Below, piece after piece: positions 38,751-45,587 of a DNA stretch of 64,000 bases. Below the pieces are notes generated by a model. That model made no database searches. It saw only the letters and a program-made list of their open reading frames with translations, and had not been told where the DNA came from. The DNA comes from Desulfobacteraceae bacterium (GTDB taxonomy: Bacteria > Desulfobacterota > Desulfobacteria > Desulfobacterales > JAABSP01), in NCBI GenBank assembly GCA_011390345.1, contig JAABSP010000011.1, positions 17,894 to 81,893 of the forward strand. Reading direction: 5' to 3'. Both the position numbers and the translations under genes were made by a program. Every line of letters begins with the position of its first letter. Position 1 is the stretch's first letter.

Positions 38751-38932
38751 TCTTCATCTTCTTCTGTCCTTACCTTTTTGGCCAGGGCTGAAATCATTTC
38801 AATGACGGTAATGTCCGAAATCAGAATTACCGGGTTTTCCGAGGAGACGAGAAGTGTCAGTTCCTCGGTTCCGTCCTCTTCATGGTAGAGCTTTACCAGA
38901 GCGCTCGTATCGAAGAAAAAGGATTTTCTCAT
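38730..38932 (-). pseudogene. PIN-domain toxin, C-terminally truncated
   Basis: Starts MRKSFFFDTSALVKLYHEED, the usual VapC-type N-terminus with the first catalytic Asp, and continues through ISDITVIEMISALAKKVRTE. After about 65 codons the homology is cut by the Rpn-like scrap, and the frame then runs without meaning to 38492. The remaining catalytic acids of the PIN fold are lost, so it is probably inactive. Overlaps its antitoxin by 4 bases (ATGA). Confidence 0.7.
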
Positions 38933-39168
38933 ATCCGGTCTTCCCGGTCTGCGAGGATCTCGGCGCTCATATCCCCTTTGATGCCTTTCAACAGCTTTCT
39001 GACCCTTTCAAAGGAATACTGTTTTTCCGGCTTTTCCGGCTGTTGTTCCGCTTCAAGTGTAACTTTTATGATCTGATTCGGTTTTTGCATCAGTTGTTCC
39101 CGGATCTGCGCCGGAAGTTCGATATCCCCGTTTTCCATTATGCTGGTATGGAATTCGATTCGATCCAT
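38929..39168 (-). CDS. Antitoxin of a PIN toxin module
   Basis: 79 residues: an N-terminal AbrB/SpoVT-like strand pattern (MENGDIELPAQIREQL), then a charged tail (KPEKQYSFERVRKLLKGIKG). It precedes and overlaps the PIN gene by 4 bases, the standard antitoxin-toxin layout. Its toxin is truncated, so it may now be an orphan. No other gene was seen between 39169 and 39366. Confidence 0.65.
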   Translation of the reverse strand: MDRIEFHTSIMENGDIELPAQIREQLMQKPNQIIKVTLEAEQQPEKPEKQYSFERVRKLLKGIKGDMSAEILADREDRI

Positions 39169-39366
39169 TGTTCTTTGCCTTCTCCCGAAATTTGCGATGA
39201 AAGGTTGTCCCCGGCTTTCTGCATGAACGCATCAATCATTATAGCACTCCTGTTTCATCATTCAATACGAAACATGCCGGAACCTTCCCCGAAAACGCTC
39301 TTGCAGCGCTTCCGGCTACCAATACCGGCATGTGATCTGTTTTCAGGACAAAACCCCAAAGCTCCA

Positions 39367-39681
39367 TCAATTTACAAATACGCCTTTGTCAGCGTAATCC
39401 GCAATCAAAGATTTTTCGGATGCCCATTCTTCCGGTGTAAAAGCGACCGCCTCGATCGGAGCAAAAGCGGTATAGATGGCCTCTGTTAAAATATCAATCC
39501 GTTCCCAGTAACTCATTTCAGAAAAACTTTGCGAGATGACAACGATATCGATATCGCTCTCTTCACGGGCCTGGTCAATTGCATGAGAGCCGTATAATAT
39601 GAGTTTGTCAATTTGAATATTGTTTGATGCCAATGCCTTTCTGAATTGCCGGATATGGTTCAGAACTGCGCTTTGATCCAT
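39367..39681 (-). CDS. MNT-type minimal nucleotidyltransferase
   Basis: 104 residues from ATG 39681. LILYGSHA(x)5REESDIDIVVIS is the GS...DxD nucleotidyltransferase motif, with catalytic Asp residues present. MNT proteins usually pair with HEPN toxins and inactivate them by AMPylation. Here the upstream neighbour is a tiny ORF rather than a clear HEPN gene, so the module may be incomplete. Confidence 0.75.
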   Translation of the reverse strand: MDQSAVLNHIRQFRKALASNNIQIDKLILYGSHAIDQAREESDIDIVVISQSFSEMSYWERIDILTEAIYTAFAPIEAVAFTPEEWASEKSLIADYADKGVFVN

Positions 39682-39809
39682 TTCAATGTTTCCTTGCTTT
39701 TTGCAATGATTTCTTTGGTGATGCTCTCTGCATGGCTGCGCTCGTATTCCCGGAACTTTTCGGAGTAGCGGTGGAGGCTCCGGGGGGATAGGCGGCCGGT
39801 GTTGATCAT
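39660..39809 (-). CDS. Small ORF upstream of the MNT gene, possibly a truncated partner
   Basis: 49 residues (MINTGRLSPRSLHRYSEKFR, then a helical EYERSHAESITKEIIAKSKE end). It overlaps the MNT gene by 22 bases, as partner genes often do. Its start is only 4 bases from the edge of MITE-like copy C, so the element may have removed the true 5' end. Family not recognised. Confidence 0.35.
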   Translation of the reverse strand: MINTGRLSPRSLHRYSEKFREYERSHAESITKEIIAKSKETLKWIKAQF

Positions 39810-39813
39810 GGTC

Positions 39814-40049
39814 AGAACCCGGATGAATGTGATTTATATGATAACCACTGATGGGGCCTCCTGCTCCGGAACAGCCTCTTCTCCGATATACCCGACATAA
39901 TGAAGAAAGAGGGCCCATCACAGCCCATCATCTCCATCACATTCATCCGGGTTCTTCCTCCAAACATCACCTTCTCCCATACAACCAAACATGATGAAAA
40001 AAGAAGGCCCATCACAGTCTATCATAATCATCACATTCATCCGGGTTCT
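39814..40049. mobile_element. MITE-like element copy C (intact) plus partial copy D
   Basis: Copy C is 142 bp (39814-39955) with the same perfect 20-bp terminal inverted repeats as copy B. Bases 39956-40049 are a second right half ending in the same 20-mer (40030-40049), giving a nested or tandem arrangement. Confidence 0.75.
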
Positions 40050-40215
40050 GATCGGAGGAACCGGTTCATCTCCTCGGAATGGGGGCGGGCCTCCCGGATC
40101 GGGATGGTAAAGAACTCATATTGCAGTGACATAGGTTTTCATGTAAGATTTATTTAATGAATGATATTCATTGTTGTTTTGAAAAATCGGCGCGGGCGCT
40201 TGCGCACCCACCCCT

Positions 40216-40236
40216 TAAAAAAACCAGCTTGCCGGG
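40216..40236 (-). terminator. Intrinsic terminator of the FGE-fold gene
   Basis: On the minus strand after the TAA at 40243: CCGG-CAAG-CTGG hairpin followed by seven T. A GC-rich hairpin (GGGTGCGCAAGCGCCC) lies just beyond. Confidence 0.55.
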
Positions 40237-40242
40237 CTCGCC

Positions 40243-41271
40243 TTACCGACTGGGGGAGAGGGCAAGCCGGAACCCGTTGCCGTAGTTCCGGTACGCCGGG
40301 TCGTAGTCGTACCGATCGGCGGAGCGGCAGCTCTGCGCGCTGTTGAGCCAGCTCCCGCCCCGGAGGACCCGGTAGGAGGCAGTAGCAGGACCTGTAGGAT
40401 TCGTCACAGAATCCGTTGGATAAGTACCATACCAGTCCTGGCACCATTCCCAGACATTCCCCGACATGTCATAGAGACCCCATGCATTCGGCTGCTTCTG
40501 ACCCACAGGATGCGTACCCTTGCCGGAGGAATTCGGAGTATAGGTGACTTCCGAATTCCCGTAATACCACCCGATGGCATCCAGATTCGGATCAACAGGC
40601 GTATATCCTGTATTGGTAATCCCGCCGTTGTAAAAAGCGGTCTGCGTACCGGCCCGGGCCGCATACTCCCACTCCGCCTCGGTCGGCAGACGATAGGTCC
40701 TGCCGTCCGTTGCGTTCAGCTTCGTGATGAAGTCCTGTACATCTTCCCAGGATACCGTCTCCACCGGACACTCTCCGCCGCAGGCGGTAAAATAGGACGG
40801 ATTGCTTCTCATCACCGCCTCCCACTGCCCCTGCGTCACCTCCGTAGTCATGATATAAAAATCATTCGTCAGCGTCACCGGGTGCTGAGGCCATTCCCCG
40901 CTCCAAGCTCCCAACTCATCCTCCGGACTCCCCATCATAAATGTCCCCGCGGGAATCAGATTGAACGTCATTCCCAGCGAATTGGTAAAATCCCCGGTCG
41001 GCCTGGTTCCCGACACTGCCAGTCCCGCCAGCACCTTCAGGTCGTAAAGCGTCTCGGCCAGCCCGATCACACCGTCCCTGTTTACATCGGCTCCGACCTC
41101 CACACCGGCCGAAGAGAGCCCCGACGCAGCCCACATTGCGAGGATCGCATCCTTCAGTTCAATCCTGCCGTTACCGTCCACATCCCCGGGAATCACCGCC
41201 CCTGCCGACCCCGCATACAGGATCAGCATCGCGGCAACCGCCGCCATCGCCAACAGCCTTTTTGATCTCAT
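40243..41271 (-). CDS. Secreted formylglycine-enzyme-fold (SUMF1-like) protein with dockerin-like repeats; candidate DGR target
   Basis: 342 residues: signal peptide (cleaved near GSAGA), two dockerin-like calcium loops (DVDGNGRIELKDAI and DVNRDGVIGLAETL, about 30-75), then an FGE-sulfatase domain (PAGTFMMGSP, TTEVTQGQWEAVM, RLPTEAEWEYAARAG, DMSGNVWEWCQDW). The C-terminus RVLRGGSW...CRSADRYDYDPAYRN...GFRLALSPSR is the classical location and style of a diversity-generating retroelement variable region. No reverse transcriptase is in the window. The leader appears to hold a riboswitch and terminator. Flanked by MITE-like copies. Confidence 0.85.
   Translation of the reverse strand: MRSKRLLAMAAVAAMLILYAGSAGAVIPGDVDGNGRIELKDAILAMWAASGLSSAGVEVGADVNRDGVIGLAETLYDLKVLAGLAVSGTRPTGDFTNSLGMTFNLIPAGTFMMGSPEDELGAWSGEWPQHPVTLTNDFYIMTTEVTQGQWEAVMRSNPSYFTACGGECPVETVSWEDVQDFITKLNATDGRTYRLPTEAEWEYAARAGTQTAFYNGGITNTGYTPVDPNLDAIGWYYGNSEVTYTPNSSGKGTHPVGQKQPNAWGLYDMSGNVWEWCQDWYGTYPTDSVTNPTGPATASYRVLRGGSWLNSAQSCRSADRYDYDPAYRNYGNGFRLALSPSR
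40255..40352 (-). other. Candidate DGR variable region (VR)
   Basis: The codons between GGSW and GFRL are CTC, AAC, AGC, CAG, AGC, GAT, TAC, GAC, TAC, GAC, TAC, AAC, TAC, GGC, AAC, interleaved with invariant CGG, TGC, CCG and GGG. Nearly all variable codons are derivable from AAC/AAG/AAT-like template codons by changing adenines only. Confidence 0.5.
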
Positions 41272-41302
41272 CGTTCCTCCTCATCAAAAGCATCCATAAA
41301 AA

Positions 41303-41334
41303 AAACGTCTCCGGCCTATCTGCCAAAGACGTTT
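41303..41334 (-). terminator. Leader terminator of the FGE-fold gene (riboswitch expression platform)
   Basis: AAACGTCT pairs with AGACGTTT around an inner TTGGC/GCCGG stem, followed by eight T on the minus strand, about 30 bases before the ATG at 41271 and directly after the aptamer-like fold. Confidence 0.7.
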
Positions 41335-41335
41335 G

Positions 41336-41420
41336 TGCAAGCGATTTCGGCAGCCCGGCGGTCATTGCAATTCCGCTTTAGATCCTTGGCGTTGAGCCTC
41401 TGCCTTTCGACAGCCTTGCA
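41336..41420 (-). ncRNA. Candidate GEMM-type (cyclic-dinucleotide) riboswitch aptamer
   Basis: On the minus strand TGCAAG (41420) pairs with CTTGCA (41336). Inside are CTGTC-GAAA-GGCAG (a GNRA-capped stem), AACGCCAAGGATCTA and CCGCCGGGCTGCCGAAA, resembling the two-stem GEMM-I layout with its GGGUUGCCGA receptor. A TAGAAT -10 lies just upstream (41448-41443). The match is by eye, and the core differs from the textbook consensus at several positions. Confidence 0.5.
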
Positions 41421-41487
41421 TTTATCTGATAGAAGCCCCCTCATTCTACCCCAACTATTTCTTTTGGGCTCGGATGTCAAGCATAAA

Positions 41488-41630
41488 AGAACCCGGATGA
41501 ATGTGATGGATCTGATTACCACTGATAGGGCCTATTTTTCCGTAACCGCCTCTTCTCCGACACAACCGAAAGCGTTGAAGGCAGAAACCCCATCACACCC
41601 CATCATCTCCATCACATTCATCCGGGTTCT
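41488..41630. mobile_element. MITE-like element, copy E
   Basis: 143 bp with the same perfect 20-bp terminal inverted repeats (41488-41507, 41611-41630). The middle is more diverged than in copies B and C. It lies just upstream of the riboswitch promoter of the FGE-fold gene. Confidence 0.75.
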
Positions 41631-42682
41631 GACATTGACGGACACAAAAAAACGATTTATAATCGACCGGAAAAAGAGAGAAGGGGCTTCACCCCCTTTT
41701 TTGAATCCGAAAATATGAAGGGAAACCATGGCAGAGCGGGATACATACGACAGCCCCTGGAAAGAGATTCTGAACGCCTATTTCGAAGAGTTCATTGCGT
41801 TCTTCTTTCCCAAGATCCATCAAAAGATCGACTGGTCCCGATCCTATGAGCGGCTGGACAAGGAACTCCGGCAGATCACCCGGGAATCGAAGATCGGTTC
41901 CCGCTTTGCGGACCAGTTAATGAAGGTGTGGGAAAAAGACGGGAAGGAGGCATGGGTCCTGATCCATGTGGAGGTTCAGGGTGAGGCCGAAAAGGATTTC
42001 GGACACCGGGTCTATGTGTACAATTACCGGATTCATGACCTGTACAGACGGCCGGTGGCGAGCCTGGCCCTGCTTGCAGACGAAAGTCCGGGATGGTATG
42101 TAAACGGATATGATCATGAAAAGTGGGGATGCAAAATCACGTTCCGGTTTCCTTCGGTGAAGATTCTGGCCTTCAAAGAGAACTGGGAGATGCTGGAATC
42201 ATCCAACAATCCTTTTGCAGTGGTCGTGATGGCACATCTTCGGACCCGGGAAACCCGAATCAAGGATCAAGAGCGGCTGAAATTCAAGATATTTTTGACT
42301 AAAGCGCTTTATCGGAGCGGATGGACAAAGCAGCAGATCATCGACCTGTACCGGTTCATCGACTGGATCATGAAACTTCCAGATGATCTGGAAAAGGCGT
42401 ACCATCATGAATTGACGAAATATGAGGAGGAGATCAAAATGCAATATGTGACAACAGCCGAGCGGATCGGAATAGAGAAAGGAAGGGTGGAAGGAAAAGC
42501 AGAAGGAAGAGCGGAAGGAAAAGCGGAAGAAAAGCGTGAAACCGCAAAAAAACTGCTGAAGCTGGATGCTTTGCCCGACGAGCAGATCGCCCTTGTCACG
42601 GAATTGAGCGTTGAGGAAATCCGGCAGTTGCATCAGGAACTGTAAGATTCATCGGATTGACCCTGTCGAACCGGGACAGCCC
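41588..42682 (+). repeat. 1.1-kb direct repeat, copy 2
   Basis: Partner of 37472-38580, same orientation, 4.1 kb apart. Recombination between them would delete the broken PIN module, MNT gene, riboswitch and FGE-fold gene. Confidence 0.9.
41728..42645 (+). CDS. Rpn-family recombination-promoting nuclease/putative transposase, copy 2
   Basis: 305 residues, essentially identical to the 37.6-kb copy over the nuclease core. It lacks one 12-bp GKVE repeat unit and ends nine residues earlier at a TAA created in CAG GAA CTG TAA. Near identity, including synonymous sites and upstream DNA, points to recent duplication or gene conversion. Followed by half a MITE-like element. Confidence 0.8.
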   Translation: MAERDTYDSPWKEILNAYFEEFIAFFFPKIHQKIDWSRSYERLDKELRQITRESKIGSRFADQLMKVWEKDGKEAWVLIHVEVQGEAEKDFGHRVYVYNYRIHDLYRRPVASLALLADESPGWYVNGYDHEKWGCKITFRFPSVKILAFKENWEMLESSNNPFAVVVMAHLRTRETRIKDQERLKFKIFLTKALYRSGWTKQQIIDLYRFIDWIMKLPDDLEKAYHHELTKYEEEIKMQYVTTAERIGIEKGRVEGKAEGRAEGKAEEKRETAKKLLKLDALPDEQIALVTELSVEEIRQLHQEL

Positions 42683-42770
42683 ATCACAGCCCATCTTCTC
42701 CATCACATTCATCCGGGTTCAACCTGGATCAATGTGATTTATCTGATGACCACTGATGCGGCCTCTTGCT
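42678..42770. mobile_element. Two partial MITE-like ends, head to tail
   Basis: A right half ends in ATCACATTCATCCGGGTTC (42702-42720). It is directly followed by a degraded left half (CCTGGATCAATGTGATTTAT, then CTGATGACCACTGATGCGGC). It adjoins the right bracket repeat of the island. Confidence 0.6.
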
Positions 42771-42775
42771 TCAAA

Positions 42776-42919
42776 TCTATTCCTTTTTTTCATCTTTTTT
42801 CATCGTAGAAAATCTTTCCACCAGACCCGGAACTTATACCGCACTTCTGTTTGGATTCGGTTAGTATTTGGTTAAGATTTCATTAAAAATGAGGCTGGGG
42901 CGATTCACCGCTCTACACC
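42776..42919. repeat. Island-bracketing direct repeat, right copy
   Basis: Copy of 36231-36385 that keeps the CheY-like gene's promoter and ribosome-binding site but ends where the start codon should follow. No CheY gene is present here. Confidence 0.85.
42833..42886 (-). promoter_or_regulatory. Orphan Pho-type box
   Basis: Same four 11-bp repeats, 4-bp gap and TATAAG as at 36299-36352 with one substitution (CTAACCGAATC). It faces left into MITE fragments. Only an 8-codon ORF follows. Confidence 0.65.
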
Positions 42920-42979
42920 TCTTCTGCGGCCGGCACCCAACCGCTCTGCTGCTTTTGGATTCTTTATCTCATGGACGAT

Positions 42980-43033
42980 TTCACCAATTTCTAACCATTC
43001 CTTCACGCCCTTCTAACAAAGATAATCTATAAT
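42980..43033 (+). promoter_or_regulatory. Pho-type box of the PHP-glycosyltransferase operon
   Basis: Repeats TTCAC (42980), CTAAC (42991), TTCAC (43002) and CTAAC (43013), then AATC, then a perfect TATAAT (43028-43033). Confidence 0.75.
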
Positions 43034-43094
43034 CCTGTGCAGTCGGGTTCATCGAAAGCTCTTGACAACCTTTTATAAACGAGGCCCAAAAAAG

Positions 43095-45587
43095 ATGAAA
43101 CAGGAAACAGACCTTACCGACGGCTGCGCAAGAATCGACATGCATGTTCACTCGAAATACTCCCGCAGGCCCTCCCAGTGGGTTCTGCAGAAGCTGGGGT
43201 GCCCCGAGAGCTTCACCGACCCGTTGTCGGTCTATCGGATCGCAAAGGCGCGGGGCATGACCTTCGTCACCATCACGGACCACAACAGCATCAAAGGAGC
43301 AGAGGAGATCGCGCACCTGCCGGACACCTTCATCAGCGAGGAAGTCACCACCTATTTTCCAGAGGACGGCTGCAAGGTGCATGTGCTGGCCTACGACATC
43401 ACCGAAAGCCACCACAAAGAGATCGGAAAGATCCGGGAGAACATCTACGACCTGGTGGCCTATCTCAACCAGGAGCGAATTCTCCATGTGATCGCACACC
43501 CGCTCTACAGCCTCAACGACCGGCTCACCCTGGCCCATTTCGAGAAGATGCTGCTGATCTTCCCCTTTTTCGAGCTGAACGGGGCAAGGGATGTCCGGCA
43601 GAATCAGGTCCTGCGGGAAGTCTTTGCCGCGCTGACCCCAGCCCGGATCGAGCAACTTGCCGGTAAGCACGGGATCGAACCGGTAGGCGCCTGCCCCTGG
43701 AAAAAGTACGTCACCGGCGGATCGGATGACCACAGCAGCCTCAACATCGCCAGAACCTGTGTGCGGGTGGACCGGGCTCATAGCTATGGGGATGTGCTGA
43801 AGGGGATTCGAACGGGCAGGGCGGTCATCGAAGCGGAGCCGCCGGGTCCACTCACCCTTGCACACAACCTCTACGGGATCGCATACCAGTATTACCAGGA
43901 CAAATTCAACCTGCAGCGGTATGCCGGCCAGGACCCTATGATGCGGTTTTTAGAGCGCTCCCTCACTTCCGAAGCCCGGGAGGCCGAGGCTGGCCTTCTC
44001 ACCCGGATCTACTCCTACTGGAGCCACCGGCGCCGGCCCAAGGCGGAGACCGAGATCTCCCAAAGCCTCATGGATCTGCTCCGCCAGGAAACCCTGGAGA
44101 TGCTGCAGAAGAATCCGGATCTGCTGCATGTTGCCACACAGCCGGTGCGCGGGGTTTCACAGGAACAGGAACATCGCTGGTTCGACTTCGTCAACCGGAT
44201 CTCCAACCGGGTGATGTACAGCTTTGCCAACCACCTGACTGATCACCTGGCCCGGGGAAATGTCTTCAATATCTTCCACACCATCGGATCGGCCGGGGGG
44301 CTTTACACGCTGCTTGCCCCCTATTTCGTGGCCTATTCCCACTTCACCAAGGATCGGGCTTTCAACGCAGATGTCCGGAACCGGTTTGCGCCTTCCGCAC
44401 CGCTGGATCTGTATCCTTTGGATGGGATGAAAATGGTCCATTTCACCGATACCTTCCACGACATCAACGGCGTGGCCAAAACTCTACAGCAGCAGGTGGA
44501 GATCGCAAAGAAGACCCGAAAGCAGTTGACGGTCATCACCTGCGAATCACAGCAGAGTCCTGAGATGCAGGGGGTGCGGAATTTCACTCCGGTCGGGGTC
44601 TGCGACCTGCCGGAATATCCCGAGGTGAAGATCTGCTATCCGCCCTTTTTGGAGATGCTCGACTACTGCTACAATGAAGGCTTCACCCATATCCATTCTG
44701 CCACCCCGGGACCCGTGGGGCTTGCCGCACTCGCCATCTCCCATATTCTGAAGATTCCCATTAACGGGACTTATCACACTCAACTGCCCCAGTATGCAGA
44801 ATATCTTACCGGAGACGAGGCCGTGGCGGACCTCACCTGGAAATATACGCTCTGGTACTACGATCAGATGGATTTCATCTATGTGCCCTCCAAAAGTACT
44901 GGCGACGAGCTGATCGAAAAGGGCATCCATCCGGAGAAGATCCGGCTCTTCCCCCGGGGGATCGATATCGAGTTTTTCCATCCGAGGCGGCAAAACGGCC
45001 TGTTGAAGGCGGAGTTCGGCATCGATGAGAAGTCAATGAAGCTTCTCTATGTGGGACGGGTTTCGACCGAGAAGAATCTGCCGCTGATGGTTTCGGCCTT
45101 TAAAAACCTTCTGCGGGAAAAGCCGGATCTCCACCTGGTGGTGGTGGGAGAGGGCCCCTATCTCAAGGAGATGCGAAAAGCCCTTGCTGATCTTCCTGTC
45201 ACCTTCACCGGCTATCTCAAGGGGGAGCGGCTGGCATCGGTCTATGCTTCCTGCGATCTCTTTGTCTTTCCCAGCACCACCGATACCTTCGGCAACGTGA
45301 TACTCGAGGCCCAGGCATCGGGGCTTCCTGTGGTGGTGACGGATCAGGGGGGCCCGAAGGAGAACATGATCCCGGCAAAGACCGGTTTCGTGGTCCGGGG
45401 CGGCGATGAGAAGAACCTGGTGCAGGCCATTTCCATGCTGGTCGATGATCCGAAACTGACAAAGGCCATGGGAGCGGCGGCACGAAGCTATATGGAGAAC
45501 CGCTCCTTTGAGCAGGCGTTTCTCAGAACCTGGGAGATGTATGAAAAACCGAATGTGCCCGAAGCCCGGTTCGCAAAGGCGGGATGA
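43095..45587 (+). CDS. PHP-domain / GT4 glycosyltransferase fusion
   Basis: 830 residues from ATG 43095 (CGAGG upstream; a TTG at 43062 is in frame). N-terminal PHP metallo-phosphoesterase (H17-V-H19, TITDHNS, HPLYSL, GGSDDHS), a middle helical linker, and a GT-B family 4 glycosyltransferase from about residue 440 (MVHFTDTFHDINGVAKTLQQ, RGIDIEFFHPRR, VGRVSTEKN, TDTFGNVILEAQASGLPVVV with the EX7E motif). The GT half resembles diacylglycerol glucosyl/sulfoquinovosyl transferases that make phosphorus-free glycolipids. With a Pho-type promoter, a role in membrane lipid replacement under phosphate limitation is an attractive inference. Overlaps the next gene by 4 bases. Confidence 0.85.
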   Translation: MKQETDLTDGCARIDMHVHSKYSRRPSQWVLQKLGCPESFTDPLSVYRIAKARGMTFVTITDHNSIKGAEEIAHLPDTFISEEVTTYFPEDGCKVHVLAYDITESHHKEIGKIRENIYDLVAYLNQERILHVIAHPLYSLNDRLTLAHFEKMLLIFPFFELNGARDVRQNQVLREVFAALTPARIEQLAGKHGIEPVGACPWKKYVTGGSDDHSSLNIARTCVRVDRAHSYGDVLKGIRTGRAVIEAEPPGPLTLAHNLYGIAYQYYQDKFNLQRYAGQDPMMRFLERSLTSEAREAEAGLLTRIYSYWSHRRRPKAETEISQSLMDLLRQETLEMLQKNPDLLHVATQPVRGVSQEQEHRWFDFVNRISNRVMYSFANHLTDHLARGNVFNIFHTIGSAGGLYTLLAPYFVAYSHFTKDRAFNADVRNRFAPSAPLDLYPLDGMKMVHFTDTFHDINGVAKTLQQQVEIAKKTRKQLTVITCESQQSPEMQGVRNFTPVGVCDLPEYPEVKICYPPFLEMLDYCYNEGFTHIHSATPGPVGLAALAISHILKIPINGTYHTQLPQYAEYLTGDEAVADLTWKYTLWYYDQMDFIYVPSKSTGDELIEKGIHPEKIRLFPRGIDIEFFHPRRQNGLLKAEFGIDEKSMKLLYVGRVSTEKNLPLMVSAFKNLLREKPDLHLVVVGEGPYLKEMRKALADLPVTFTGYLKGERLASVYASCDLFVFPSTTDTFGNVILEAQASGLPVVVTDQGGPKENMIPAKTGFVVRGGDEKNLVQAISMLVDDPKLTKAMGAAARSYMENRSFEQAFLRTWEMYEKPNVPEARFAKAG

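Noticed and set aside
40160..40242. Small plus-strand gene at 40161
   Set aside because: It reads through the terminator and hairpin of the FGE-fold gene and has basic low-complexity composition.
43878..44300. Reverse transcriptase or template repeat for the candidate DGR
   Set aside because: No YxDD-type protein or second copy of the GGSW...GFRL region was found anywhere in the window, so these must lie elsewhere if they exist.
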